DNA of 64,000 bases from Atrina japonica (Eukaryota > Mollusca > Bivalvia > Pterioida > Pinnidae): NCBI GenBank assembly GCA_030159075.1, contig BROG01000073.1, positions 565,001-629,000 of the forward strand, in the 5' to 3' direction. The position numbers and the translations under genes are program-made. A model generated the notes under the pieces. That model was not told where the DNA came from. It worked only from the letters and a program-made list of their open reading frames with translations, and did not search any database. Shown here piece after piece: positions 12,026 to 22,920 of the stretch (position 1 is the stretch's first letter; every line of letters begins with the position of its first letter).

Positions 12026-13745
12026 ACACTTGAAGATAGGTATGATGATTTTGTTGGTACCTGTAGTGTATACAATAGGTATGATGATTTTGTTAGCACC
12101 TGTAGTGTACACAATAGGTATGATGATTTTTTAGCACCTGTAGAGTATACAATAGGTATGATGATTTTGTTGGTACCTGTAGTGTATACAATAGGTATGA
12201 TGACTTTGTTAGTACCTGTAATGTGTACAATAGGTATGGGTATGAGTAACTGACTTTGTTAGTACCTGTAATATGTACAATAATATGATAATTTGATTTA
12301 GTTTTTAGCACAATGTATGAGTATAACTGTAGAGTATACAATAGGTATGATAACTTTGTTAGTACCTGTAATGTGTACAATAGGTATGATTACTTTGTTA
12401 GTATCTGTAGTGTGTACAATAGGTATGATAACTTTGTTAGTACCTGTAATGTGTACAATAGGTATGATAACTTTGATTTGTAATGTGTACCTGTATGATA
12501 ACTTTGTATACAATAGGTACAATAGGTATGATAACTTTGTTAGTACCTGTAATGTGTACAATAGGTATGATAACTTTGTTAGTACCTGTAATGTATACAA
12601 TGTGTATAACTTTGTTAGTATAGTGTACAATGATGATAATTTGGTTAGTACAATGTAGTGTACCTGTAGTGTATACAATAGGTATGATAACTTTGTTAGT
12701 ACCTGTAATGTGTACAATAGGTATGATAACTTTGTTAGTACCTGTAATGTGTACAATAGGTATGATAACTTTGTTAGTACCTGTAATGTGTACAATAGGT
12801 ATGATGATTTGGTTAGTACCCGTAATGTGTACAATAGGTATGATGACTTTGTTAGTACCTGTAATGTGTACAATAGGTATGATAACTTTGTTTACCTGTA
12901 GTACAATGTGACCTGTTAGTAATGTGTATACAATAGGTATGATAACTTTGTTAGTACCTGTAATGTGTACAATAGGTATGATAACTTTGTTAGTACCCTG
13001 TACAATGTGTACAACTTAGGTTAGTACCTGTAATGTGTAAATAGGTTGATAACTTTGTTAGTACCTGTACCTGTAATGTGTACAATAGGTATGATAACTT
13101 TGTTAGTACCTGTAATGTGTACAATAGGTATGATAACTTTGTTAGTACCTGTAATGTGTACAATAGGTATGATAACTTTGTTAGTCCTTGTAATGTGTAC
13201 AATAGGTATGATGATTTGGTTAGTACCTGTAATGTGTACAATAGGTATGATGATTTTGTTAGTACCTGTAATGTGTACAATAGGTATGATAACTTTGTTA
13301 GTACCTGTAATGTGTACAATAGGTATGATAACTTTGTTAGTACCTGTAATGTGTACAATAGGTATGATGATTTGGTTAGTACCTGTAATGTGTACAATAG
13401 GTATGATGATTTGGTTAGTACAATAGGTATATGTAACTTTGTGTACAATAGGTATGATAACTTTATTAACTGTAATGTGTACAATGTTGATGAGTTAGTA
13501 CCTGTAATGTGTACAATAGGTATGATAACTTTGTTAGTTCCTGTAATATGTGTATGATAAATAGTTAGTACCTGTATAACTTTGTGTATGTTCCTGTAAT
13601 GTGTAACAATAGGTATGATAACTTTGTTAGTACCTGTAATGTGTACAATAGGTATGATAACTTTGTTAGTACCTGTAATGTGTACAATAGGTATGATGAT
13701 TTTGTTAGTTCCTGTAGTGTTTATGATAACTTTGTTAGTTCCTGT
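12026..13745. repeat. 39-bp minisatellite array
   Basis: About 40 copies of a 39-bp unit containing 'aataggtatgataactttg' and 'ttagtacctgtaatgtgtac'. Because 39 is a multiple of three, long open frames run on both strands (for example 12990-13790 minus, 13078-13557 plus); they are repeat artefacts. The left edge favours 'gatgattttgttggtacctg' variants and the core favours 'gataactttg'. Zones at about 12480-12660, 12895-13060 and 13415-13610 contain rearranged monomer fragments rather than whole units. Confidence 0.95.
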
Positions 13746-15150
13746 TGTCACTGCATTGCACATATATAAAAGATAAACAGGTTTTAACACAATTCTATGT
13801 ATCAGTCTTATTTCCTTGCATCCATTTAACCATTTGTAACGTCTGTATGTCTACACACCTATTGACTGATAATGTCTTCAAACTGAAACATTTCATCTGA
13901 AAAACGAAAAACCTGCATACCGATGATAATCACAGGTGAGATTGTGTCCTCTTAGTTTTTACATTCTCTTTTGTCTTACAGAACTGTCACTTGAAAAATG
14001 ATGAATAAAGATAAACATTGTCACATTCTAATTGATGTGTGAATAAATATTATTAGGATGAACACACCTGAGTTTAAGGCCAGGATGAAAAATTGTTACT
14101 GCCTGGAGAAGTTTGTGCTCCAGCCCATACAATGTTGAATCACATGACATCTGGAGGCTTTGAACTTATAAATCATGTACACTTGCATGGAGATGCAAGT
14201 TTTGTTTTACGTTTGCGATCTTCACTTTGATATATGGGGTTCAAGATAAAAAAAGTACAACAAAATGTGCATTGTTATTAATCCCGTAGTAGAAGAAATA
14301 CTGTCAAATTAGAAATTTGGGATACTTTTGAAACAGTTGGAGGTGTAATATATGAGGATTAGAACATTGGTGACAACAAGATCTAAGTTGGCAAAAAACT
14401 GCAGTCAGACAATGGATTTCAAATGTTTATAAGCTGCTATATGAAATTATTGAATTGATTTCCTATCAGACATGGATTTGTGAAGGATGAAAAGCATTTC
14501 ATGTAAATTTTCTTGCGACACATGAAAAGATAGTAATGAGAAAATGAGAGCACTCTGGAGGAAATAGATCTCTTTGTAATCCGATTGACGGTGCATATTG
14601 CAAAGGAGATGAAATTTGGAAGTTTTATAGCGTATTCTGATTGTAATAGGTCTTATCAAGTTATATGTGTTTATATCTGTGTGTATGAGAGGGAGAGAGA
14701 AACGTGTATGAGACAGAGAGAAACGTGTATGAAAGGGAGAGAGAAACGAATTCATGTACCAGTGGCTTTTTAAAGCTCGCTGATGAACTATACACATTGA
14801 TAGCCATTCACCAAATAATTCTTTCCCCCCCCCCCCCCGAATATTGATTCTAATTATATTTCACTGATCTAGAACAAACATGTAGCTGCATGAAAATTGA
14901 TCATATCATTAACCTGTGTCAGTTCCTACCTATAAAGATGTCTAAATTTAAAAAAAATTTTCACATAAGATTTCAAGAGTAACAATATTACAAATGCATA
15001 TTTTGTGTTTATATAAATTTAATAGATTTTCTTTTAATTTCTGTTAATGTATTAAAATTTGAATATAAATATTCCTGTAGAAAGTGTATACAAAATAGGG
15101 AGCCTGTTCTCCTGTGGCTTTTACTGATTGACAGCAATGCATTTACATAT
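13746..15150. other. Unique AT-rich DNA with minor simple repeats
   Basis: No gene supported. It holds a small repeat of 'gagagaaacgtgtatga' (about 14690-14752, three copies) and a poly-C run at about 14825-14838. Confidence 0.55.
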
Positions 15151-15440
15151 ACAATGCAATCTAGTTATGTCAAATACAGGTGAATTGAAATTCCGGATAT
15201 GTCCAAATTAAAAAGTCCGGCCCTGATGTTTATAAAGACAATAATATATCAGTTAAAAATTTTGGTTATCTCTAATTCCGGATATATCAAAGTTATAGGG
15301 TGGTCCCATGAATTTTGAGATAACGAGATTCCACTGTAAATGAAAACATATGCAATGGAATCTTGTCATCTTGAAATTCACAGAGCCAGCCCTATTATTT
15401 CGAGATATCTGGAATTCGACATAACCAAAATTTTAATCAA
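15150..15440. mobile_element. Inverted-repeat element or MITE-like remnants
   Basis: Diverged copies of one motif set face each other. 'gagataacgagattccactg' (about 15318-15337) is mirrored by 'caatggaatcttgtcatctt' (about 15354-15373), and 'aattccggatatatc' (about 15275) is mirrored by 'gatatctggaattcgac' (about 15404-15420). 'ttggttatctc' and 'gacataaccaaaattttaa' also pair. A third fragment, 'caatctagttatgtcaaat', lies at about 15157. This looks like two or three copies of a short palindromic DNA element inserted side by side. No transposase is present. Confidence 0.55.
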
Positions 15441-15853
15441 CATATTTTTTTACCCACAAAAATCTGCACCTTCTGTTCAACTTTAACATAATTGGAATTT
15501 TAACTTATCTCATTTGTACTGTTTTTATTGAGATTTTCTGCTCACAAGCGTATATTTCACAACATTCTTGACCTAAAGTTACATAGATGTACTATCATAT
15601 TAGCTTGTCTGCATTGTTAATCGCATCTGTGTACAAAAACTTTAACCTGAAAATATGAGTAGTGGAACTTGAATATTACACATGTGCAATCCTTATGATG
15701 AGCCACTTCAGATGGTGCCATGACCTTTTACCTTGTGACCCAGATAATGCCATTTGACCTACTTATCTTAGATGTAAAGCTGCCACCACTGCCAAGCTAT
15801 GATGTTTTCTGATCTTCTTTTTCCTCTTACTTTAATCCCACCTTTATTCTTTT
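15441..15853. other. Unique AT-rich DNA
   Basis: Nothing recognisable between the inverted-repeat element and the SINE. Confidence 0.5.
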
Positions 15854-16035
15854 TACCTGAGCTGGCTTGACTCAGTCAGTAGCGCGCTTGTTCGTGATGT
15901 AGTGAGTTTGATCCTTTGGACTGAGACAGTAAAAACCAAGTGCCAAGCATAGGCCAAAATTTGAAGCCGTTTACAGACATTTGGTGATGTCTCCATATGA
16001 GTGAAAGATTTTTGACACAATAAACAAACTTCTTT
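15854..16035 (+). mobile_element. tRNA-derived SINE, short form
   Basis: The head 'ctggcttgactcagtcagta' and 'gcgcgcttg' (A-box side) is followed by 'gagtttgatcctttgg' (B-box-like). The 3' part contains 'gaagccgtttacagacattt', 'ggtgatgtctccatatgagt' and 'gaaagatttttgacacaata', the type of tail I associate with bivalve SINEs. Unlike the element at 21785-22055, it lacks the 'cttcaccaag...gtcccatgtg' central domain, so at least two SINE structures are present. A minus-strand open frame crossing it (15876-16175) has no support as a gene. Confidence 0.7.
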
Positions 16036-16610
16036 TTACCTTGATTTTGACCATTTGATTTACCTGTGATGATTCCTATCAATAAATCATTATCATTGCT
16101 CTGAATATTGGTATCAGTGTTCATCGTTATATGAACTGGATCACTGATCTTACAACAAATAATAATTAATTCCACCTCTCTCGGGTTTATGTTTTCCTTC
16201 TTGAAATACTCAGTTTAATATAAATACAGACAGGTACAGAACGATTGATTTCACTTTCAATCACATTACCTTTGATCAGCTTGTACCTGTCATAAGTGAA
16301 ACTTACGATATACTTTTCATTTATTTGTCATTGATTTTTGTAGGCTTTGACATGATTTATATCAGTTCTCTTTTTAATTACAAAAACCAAATGCTTTAAT
16401 TTTAGCATTGACCAAATTTGGGACTGGCATGATAACAAATGTTTATTTTTGAAGACTTATTGTTGTCTATATCATGTTGAAATATTCTTGTTTTACACCT
16501 GGTGATCTAATGGTAGAGCAGAACTAAGGAAATACATTTAAACTTGAGGAAAATGAAGACTGATTGTAAAAAGCCTTAATATGGCAATAACTTCCACCTG
16601 AAAATTCACT
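16036..16610. other. Unique AT-rich DNA
   Basis: No gene or repeat supported before the 39-bp array begins. Confidence 0.5.
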
Positions 16611-17530
16611 GTTCAGGTATATCAGGTTTTAATTAGGAAAGTATTAAAAGCTATAATATTTCAGGTCATAATTAGGTAGATATAAACGGCTATAATATTT
16701 CAGGTCATAATTAGGTAGATATAAAGGGCTATGATATTTCAGGTCATAATTAGGTACATGTAGATATAAAGGGCTATGATATTTCAGGTCATAATTAGGT
16801 ACCGGTAGATATTAAGGGCTATGATATTTCAGGTCATAATTAGGTAGATATAAAGGGCTATGATATTTCAGGTCATAATTAGGTAGATATAAAGGGCTAT
16901 GATATTTCAGGTCATAATTAGGTAGATATAAAGGGCTATGATATTTCAGGTCATAATTAGGTAGATATAAAGGGCTATAATATTTCAGGTCATAATTAGG
17001 TAGATATAAACGGCTATGATATTTCAGGTCATAATTAGGTAGATATAAACGGCTATGATATTTCAGGTCATAATTAGGTAGATATAAACGGCTATGATAT
17101 TTCAGGTCATAATTAGGTAGATATAAAGGGCTATGATATTTCAGGTCATATTTAGGTTAGGTAGATATTAAGGGCTATGATATTTCAGGTCATATTTAGG
17201 TAGATATTAAAGGCTATGATATCTCGAGTCATAATTAGGTAGATATTAAAGGCTATGATATTTCAGGTCATAATTAGGTAGATATAAAGGGCTATGATAT
17301 TTAAGGTCATAATTAGGTACATATTAAGGGCTATGATATTTCAGGTCGTAATTAGGTAGATATAAAGGGCTATGATATTTCAGGTCATAATTAGGTAGAT
17401 ATTAAAGGCTATGATATCTCGAGTCATAATTAGGAAAGTATTAAAGGCTATGATATCTTGAGTCATAATTAGGAAGATATTGGAAAAAAGCTATGATATT
17501 TCAGGTCATAATTAGGAAAATATTAAAGGG
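16611..17530. repeat. 39-bp minisatellite array
   Basis: About 23 copies of a 39-bp unit: 'ggtcataattaggtagatat' followed by 'aaagggctatgatatttca'. Variants include 'aaacggctatg' in a block near 16985-17095, 'attaaaggctatgatatctcgagtc' near 17210 and 17405, and insertions 'acatgtagat' and 'accggtagat' near 16755 and 16800. It decays to the right into 'taggaaaatattaaagggg'. Confidence 0.95.
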
Positions 17531-17815
17531 GCTTTAGCTGTGTTTAACCCCCCCCCCCAAATATTTCAATTTTTTTCTACTTTTATTTGTTGTACTTGAT
17601 GTACAAGAACAAGAAAGAGCTACACATGGGTATAAAAATTCCTCTAAATTTTGTGAAAATAAGTTCAGGTCCAGTATGATATTCATATACAAATAGTAAG
17701 GTGAATTTTATACCTGTGTATCTTTCGTTTTTTTTTTTTTTTGTTATTGTATATCAATCTAAGAAATGACAAAGGAAAAACAAAATTTTGAAAAAATACA
17801 GCTAATGCCACTTTG
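17531..17815. other. Spacer between two related arrays
   Basis: Unique sequence with a poly-C run (17549-17557) and a poly-T run (about 17730-17745). Part of it (about 17697-17815, including 'tatctttcgtttt' and 'atcaatctaagaaatgacaa') reappears inside the next array, mixed with monomers. Confidence 0.8.
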
Positions 17816-18182
17816 AAGGCTGTGATATCTCAGGTCATAATTAGGAAGTATTGAAGGCTATGATATCTCAGGTCATAAAGGTGAAGTTTTGAAGGCTGTG
17901 ATATCTTTCGTTTTTTTTTTTTTTATTGAAGGCTTGTGATATCAATCTAAGAAATGACAAAGGGCTGTGATAAATACAGTCATAATTAGGAAGTATTGAA
18001 GGCTGTGATATCTCAGGTCATAATTAGGAAGTATTGAAGGCTGTGATATCTCAGGTCATAATTAGGAAGTATTGAAGGCTGTGATATCTCAGGTCATAAT
18101 TAGGAAGTATTGAAGGCTGTGATATCTCAGGTCATAATTAGGAAGTATTGAAGGCTGTGATATTTCAGGTCATAATTACTAA
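17816..18182. repeat. 38-bp minisatellite related to the 39-bp array
   Basis: About nine copies of 'ggtcataattaggaagtatt' plus 'gaaggctgtgatatctca' (38 bp), a sister of the preceding 39-bp unit. At about 17878-17985 the monomers are interleaved with a second, partial copy of the upstream spacer. The last five copies are nearly identical. Confidence 0.95.
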
Positions 18183-18837
18183 GGTTTTAAATAATGTGTT
18201 ATTTTGTCTGTTATAATGGATAGTTGTTATTTCAATATTATTAACTCCATCACGTTTCAGACTTTAAGATGTCTGCCCTTTATTTTCTCTACTGCATAAA
18301 ATTGTAATTGAAGGAACTTTTGCGTTTTTATTTCACTTTTTTACCTTACAACTTGTGTGCCACAAAAATTTGATATTAAGTTACGACATGAAAAATAACA
18401 AAAAGGATGTTTTAACAGCCAACATCGCTGTTTATTTCATGAAAGAACTCATTTAACTGTGTATGTGGTCCACGTATTGTAACAATAAATGTGTTCAAAT
18501 CTGTATGGCCATTTTGTTTCTGTTGGAATACGATATTTAATATTAGGTGCAAGAATTTAGGTATGTAATGCTTTTCACCTAAACTTTCAATGTCTTATGT
18601 CACTTGTTAAAAGAAAAACTAGCTTTAGTGTCTGTGATTGTGTATTTTGCATGTAATGGAGAACTTAATTTTAAAAAGAATTAATATTTTTGCAGTTTCA
18701 TTATTGGATATTAGAACAGTATGGGTTACTATCTAAATTACTACCTAAGTACGGTTTTAAAGTACAAGTATATGATATGGCCATGAACTGACTCCTGATC
18801 AGGGAATCTTTTATGTACATTTAAAGATAATTTCACT
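18183..18837. other. Unique AT-rich DNA
   Basis: No gene seen. If the ORF1-like remnant to the right was once part of a full LINE, its downstream reverse-transcriptase frame should lie here on the minus strand, but none is recognisable. Confidence 0.5.
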
Positions 18838-19457
18838 CTTTCATGATAAAAAGTAGTTCCTCATTAGGTAAATGAATATAGCTGAGTCGATCTTCTCTCA
18901 GATTTTCTAGGTCCATTATAACATCACATAAAGTATTTTTCAGAGACACATTTTCGCTTTCGATACTAGCAAAGAGTTGACATCTTTGTTTACATTTTCA
19001 AGAGAAATCTCAAAGTTTTTCAGTCTATTCTCAATCAAATCTAGTATTGCTAGTTCTGTTACAACATGGTCTATTTTTGATGACATCTGATCAATTTTCA
19101 TTCCATCGTCAACCTGAGAAAATGAACTTACAGGTACCGCTACTGCAGTGGCGGTTGTGTGGCTGATACCTCTGTATTGGTGAACCGAACTGATTAACCA
19201 CGGGAAAAGTGGATGTGTTGTTACCCTGTAAATTTTGTGACTGCATATTCACAGGTGAATTCGTTCCACAGGGGGTAAAAAACAAAGGTTGGCTGACAAG
19301 TTCATAGCTATTGTTTTCCACAGAATATTTGACACACTGAGATTTACTCACTGCCTGAATTTGAACTTTACTAGGATTTTCATTGTCACTGCTTGTATTT
19401 CCTTTTTTCAGTTGTTCTCCTTTTTTTCTTCTTTTTTGACCCTTTTTTCGGACTCAT
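18838..19457 (-). pseudogene. Decayed LINE ORF1-like remnant
   Basis: Reading the minus strand from an ATG at 19457 gives a lysine-rich start (MSPKKGSKKKKKRRTTEKRK). After a frameshift comes a polar Asn/Ser/Gln-rich stretch, and after another frameshift a coiled-coil-like segment (DGMKIDQMSSKIDHVVTELA, then IENRLKNFEISLENVNKDVN). After a third shift comes ENVSLKNTLCDVIMDLENL followed by REDRLSYIHLPNEE. The last part resembles the 'DLENRSRRNNLIFxGIPE' junction between the coiled coil and RRM of LINE ORF1 proteins. At least three frameshifts make it non-functional. The assignment is by pattern only; a decayed host gene with a coiled coil is the alternative. Confidence 0.5.
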
Positions 19458-21680
19458 TGCTCTATAATTATGTAAATGCAATTCAAAAATTAAAATTTTA
19501 GAAAATTCATTTTTAAGTACCTTAAATCTCCAAAAAGTCGCTCTGAAAAAATTCATGTGGTCACTCACTCACACATGGCCAAGTGTTCATATAATGTGTT
19601 TTAAAAAATCAATTTATGTAGGATAAGTGAAAAGAGAGTGAATGAAATGAGAAGATATTTACTGCTTTTATAAGTTAGTAAAATAACGCATGTTTTGGCA
19701 TCTTGTTTGTCTTTTGAAAGCTACTTTTTCGATTTATTCATTTCTAAGTGTTTAATTTATTTATGTCTTCATTTATATAATCTCTCAACAGAATAATCAC
19801 AGCATTTACACCTTGTTTCCCTTTGATTCTTCTGATTAGTTTTTACTTCCACTGACTGATCTTACCAGTTCTTTGTATCAGTGAGTGATGGATATAGTAA
19901 AAAATATGAGTCGATTTATGAGCATATACGACATTGGTAGATATTCTGTCTTTTGCATCACTCATTACCTTTGTTAAAATATACAGTATTTCCAGGCGAT
20001 ATTTGTTATACTGACGAAAGGTTCTTTTTTACATTTTAAATTTTTACAGAAGTTTTGTAATGTTTTATCATAATCGCAGTATGTTTTTACAACTCACAGG
20101 TGAGATTAAAGATGACAAAAAATATCATTCAAAATGATTTTCTTCGGTATCTTACGATATCCTGTGGCTTTCTTGTTAGATCGTGAACTCTGTTTTAATT
20201 GAAGTATTGTTGTTTTGCTGTACTGGTCAGATTTTGTCATTTGATTTCAGCTTACATGCCGTTGCTGTACATTTTAATGGTGGTGTTAAGTTTCCCGAGA
20301 GCATCAGGATAATGTACTTAGCATTTCAATGGCTTGGTCACTCATTTCTTTCCTTACAGATGCTTTGGTCACATGCAGGTAATAGATTTTCTCCTGGTGT
20401 GTCACCTAAGATTATCACCCTTCAAGTTACGCTTAATATACTCTCAAAGAAAAGCTTGCAATTGTCAACAATAGACTGGAATACATTATCATGATACATC
20501 AGCAGATAAATCATGGTTATTTTCCTTAAGTCTATTCACAAGTAGTGATATCTTAAAATCGCCTTGTACTGAATTGTCAAATTGTTGCAGGTTAAGTTAT
20601 TATGGGGATGGTATATTTTGTTGTGTATCTTGGACATAAAAATGTAATCTAATGTCAAAGTCGTAATGTTCTACTTCAGATCTCTATTTGATCAGTGAAA
20701 ACACATTGTTAATATGGCGGCTAGACATAAGCCGTATGTTTGTACAACTTGACATTGTACAACCAATAACTGTTTGCATTTGTAATACATAACCTTCTTT
20801 ACACAGCCTCTTTTTCCCTTCACATCTAAACATCACAATAAAAATGTCTACATTTAAATTCAGTCTTCGTAAGAAAAGAAGAAAATGTTACAAAACTTGG
20901 AAATCCACCCAAACCAAAACAATATTGTGTGCTGTCAGGGAAAATGCCATCTGCCTTACTTGTCACAAGTGTAAGCAAACTGATAGCGAGACATTTACAT
21001 GGTCCAGACAGCTTTTATTTCAATCTTTATTCTCTTATTTACAGTTTGTTTGTGTTTTGCTGACTGTCTGGTTATTGGTACCTTTGTCCAACAGCCACTG
21101 GCTTATATTGGTCAGGTGAACAGACAAAACTCTTCATGTATATTTATGCAGTGAAATATTTACAAAAAGAAACCAAACATTTTAGTTGATATAAAAAGAT
21201 GATTTTCACATGAAAAAGTTGATAAACCTTTATAAAATATTAGTAAAACTTCATTTTTTCAAATTTTAATATCTTGAGAAATACATACAATTATTGATTT
21301 TGAAACTCTGTAAGTCTACAAATTTTTGTAGGACTTTATTTATGCAATATGCAAGTTCTAAATTTATTCACAAGATTATATCTTTGTGATTTCAAATGCT
21401 CATTTCATCCTACTATTATCAGACTTCATAATGCAATAATTTTATTTTCGCGAACCAGACCTCTTGTGAAATTTCGTGTAAATAAAATTCTCGCGAATAA
21501 AACCGGCTTTACAGTAGTTCAGCATTACAAATTATCAACCTGTGACAGTTTTATGTTTATGGAGCTATAGGACTACACATGTACTAGTTTACTCGGGTTG
21601 ATCAATTCTGATGTTGAATTGTTGTTGTATTATATGAATGGTGCTGCTTATTTATGCTTATCACATACAAATGGCCATCA
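19458..21680. other. Unique AT-rich DNA, no convincing exon
   Basis: Open frames of up to about 100 codons occur (20183-20494 from a GTG; 20844-21119 from an ATG) but show no domain, repeat or splice context. I do not call them. Confidence 0.5.
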
Positions 21681-21685
21681 AAGTA

Positions 21686-21765
21686 TGATAAAGGTCATTT
21701 ATATATTGATAAAGGTCATTTATATATTGATAAAGGTCATTTATATATTGATAAAGGTCGGATAT
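21686..21765. repeat. 21-bp tandem repeat, about four copies
   Basis: Near-perfect copies of 'gataaaggtcatttatatat'+'t'. Twenty-one bases is seven codons, so an open frame passes through without meaning. Confidence 0.9.
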
Positions 21766-21784
21766 TCTGCCAAATTATAAAGAT

Positions 21785-22055
21785 ATCGCCAGCTTTAGGT
21801 GAAGTGTCATAAAATTTGACATTTTCTAGGGATCAGTGTCAATGCAATGAGGGTTCTTTTACGTGCAATGACTGCCATCACATGGGACACTGGTTTCATT
21901 CCAAAGACCCGTGACTTTCAGTTGTATGCTGAGCGCTTGGTGAAGGAACGGTCATAACTATTTTTAAAGTGGTATCTCCAAGTAGCCGGAATTGAACCTG
22001 GACCTTCTGCTAGCGAGTTGAACACCTACCACTAGATCACTACACAAGTGGTGTA
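21785..22055 (-). mobile_element. tRNA-derived SINE with central domain
   Basis: On the minus strand the head reads 'gtgatctagtggtaggtgtt', then 'ctcgctagcagaaggtc', then a perfect RNA polymerase III B-box 'ggttcaattcc' (21988-21998). The body contains 'ccttcaccaagcgctcagca', 'cgggtctttggaatgaaacc', 'gtcccatgtgatggcagt' and 'gcacgtaaaagaaccctc', a conserved-domain pattern I recall from molluscan SINEs. It is the best-preserved SINE in the window and shares its body with the degenerate copy at 3605-3855. It does not fold as an intact tRNA, so it is not called as a tRNA gene. Confidence 0.75.
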
Positions 22056-22738
22056 TGATAAAGGTTAATTAATAAAAAATCATTTTTACTGATTTAGTTT
22101 CCAGTGAGGTCAGTATCTTTTTTGACCTGATAAAGCATTGTGATGTCCTATTTCATCTATTTCCTTGTCTGTTCAAACCACTATATCTGTACATGATTCT
22201 AACTTATATAGATTATAAAGTATGTAAAATATCATCAAATAACACATATACTCCAATGACAACATCCCTTAAGTTTTGACAAATACAGAAACTGTTTGTG
22301 GTGTCTTTATTATTATTTTTTTTACACATATATAGCTTTGTACATCCCGAGAGTAGAACAAGATTGTAAAATTTTACGAGTTACTGTGGACTGTTTACAT
22401 GGTATTATGGATGATTATTTTAACATGTTGTCATGCTATCTGCTACAATCAAATTCTCAGATTTGTCGCAAGGGTGTTGTATCCGAATTATTGCCATGTC
22501 AAAATCTTTTTACACTTAAATCAACCATTTTACAGGCAAAACGCATTCTCAGAGGCTTCTAGTTCTGTAGAATCTATAAAACTTTCATCTCATCTTTTAA
22601 TATATATTTGTTGAAAACTCTCTGAGGTAAAACTTCATTTTGGTCACAGTCAGTCCTTGTTGAGCAATTTAGCAACACATTCAGTTTAATTGAAGTAAGC
22701 CACAAAAATGACTAATCAGATTTCTGTAGACCAGGCTG
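22056..22738. other. Unique AT-rich DNA
   Basis: A plus-strand open frame at about 22330-22562 (75 codons) contains a run of mixed residues but lacks convincing splice sites. It is left unannotated. Confidence 0.45.
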
Positions 22739-22920
22739 ATGAGATGGGAATCTGTTTTGGAATTAAAAAGAAAATACCAGTTTTTACAAGTAATGTCATT
22801 ACAGCATGCTTTCAAATTACAAACCGATTTACAGTCTAAGATTCCAGTAGCAGTAGAGACAAATATTGATGAAGCTCAAGTTGATTATGTATTAAAGTTT
22901 GCTAGTTCACTTGTGGATGG
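22739..22920 (+). other. Possible exon-like open frame abutting an array
   Basis: An ATG at 22739 opens a frame whose second half (LQTDLQSKIPVAVETNIDEA, then QVDYVLKFASSLVDG) looks more protein-like than the surrounding noise. An AG acceptor-like site ('aatgtcattacag', ending about 22804) precedes that part. No strong donor follows: the frame runs straight into the minisatellite, and its last codons ('tttgctagttcacttgtgg') are the first recognisable monomer. I do not recognise a family. It may be a real small exon, an exon fossil or chance. Confidence 0.25.

Noticed and set aside
12026..13745. CRISPR-like regular repeats in this and other arrays
   Set aside because: Units are contiguous with no unique spacers, and the sequence is clearly eukaryotic.
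12990..13790. Long frames inside arrays (266 codons here, 295 codons at 50690-51577, 213 and 230 codons at 26870-27599)
   Set aside because: Unit length is a multiple of three, so frames stay open on both strands; they break where monomers are irregular, and no domain or signal is present.
20183..20494. 103-codon frame starting at GTG
   Set aside because: It has a non-ATG start and no domain; it is not plausible as a eukaryotic gene without splice evidence.
21960..22050. tRNA gene on the minus strand
   Set aside because: Although the B-box is perfect, the acceptor and anticodon arms do not pair, and the sequence continues into a SINE body.
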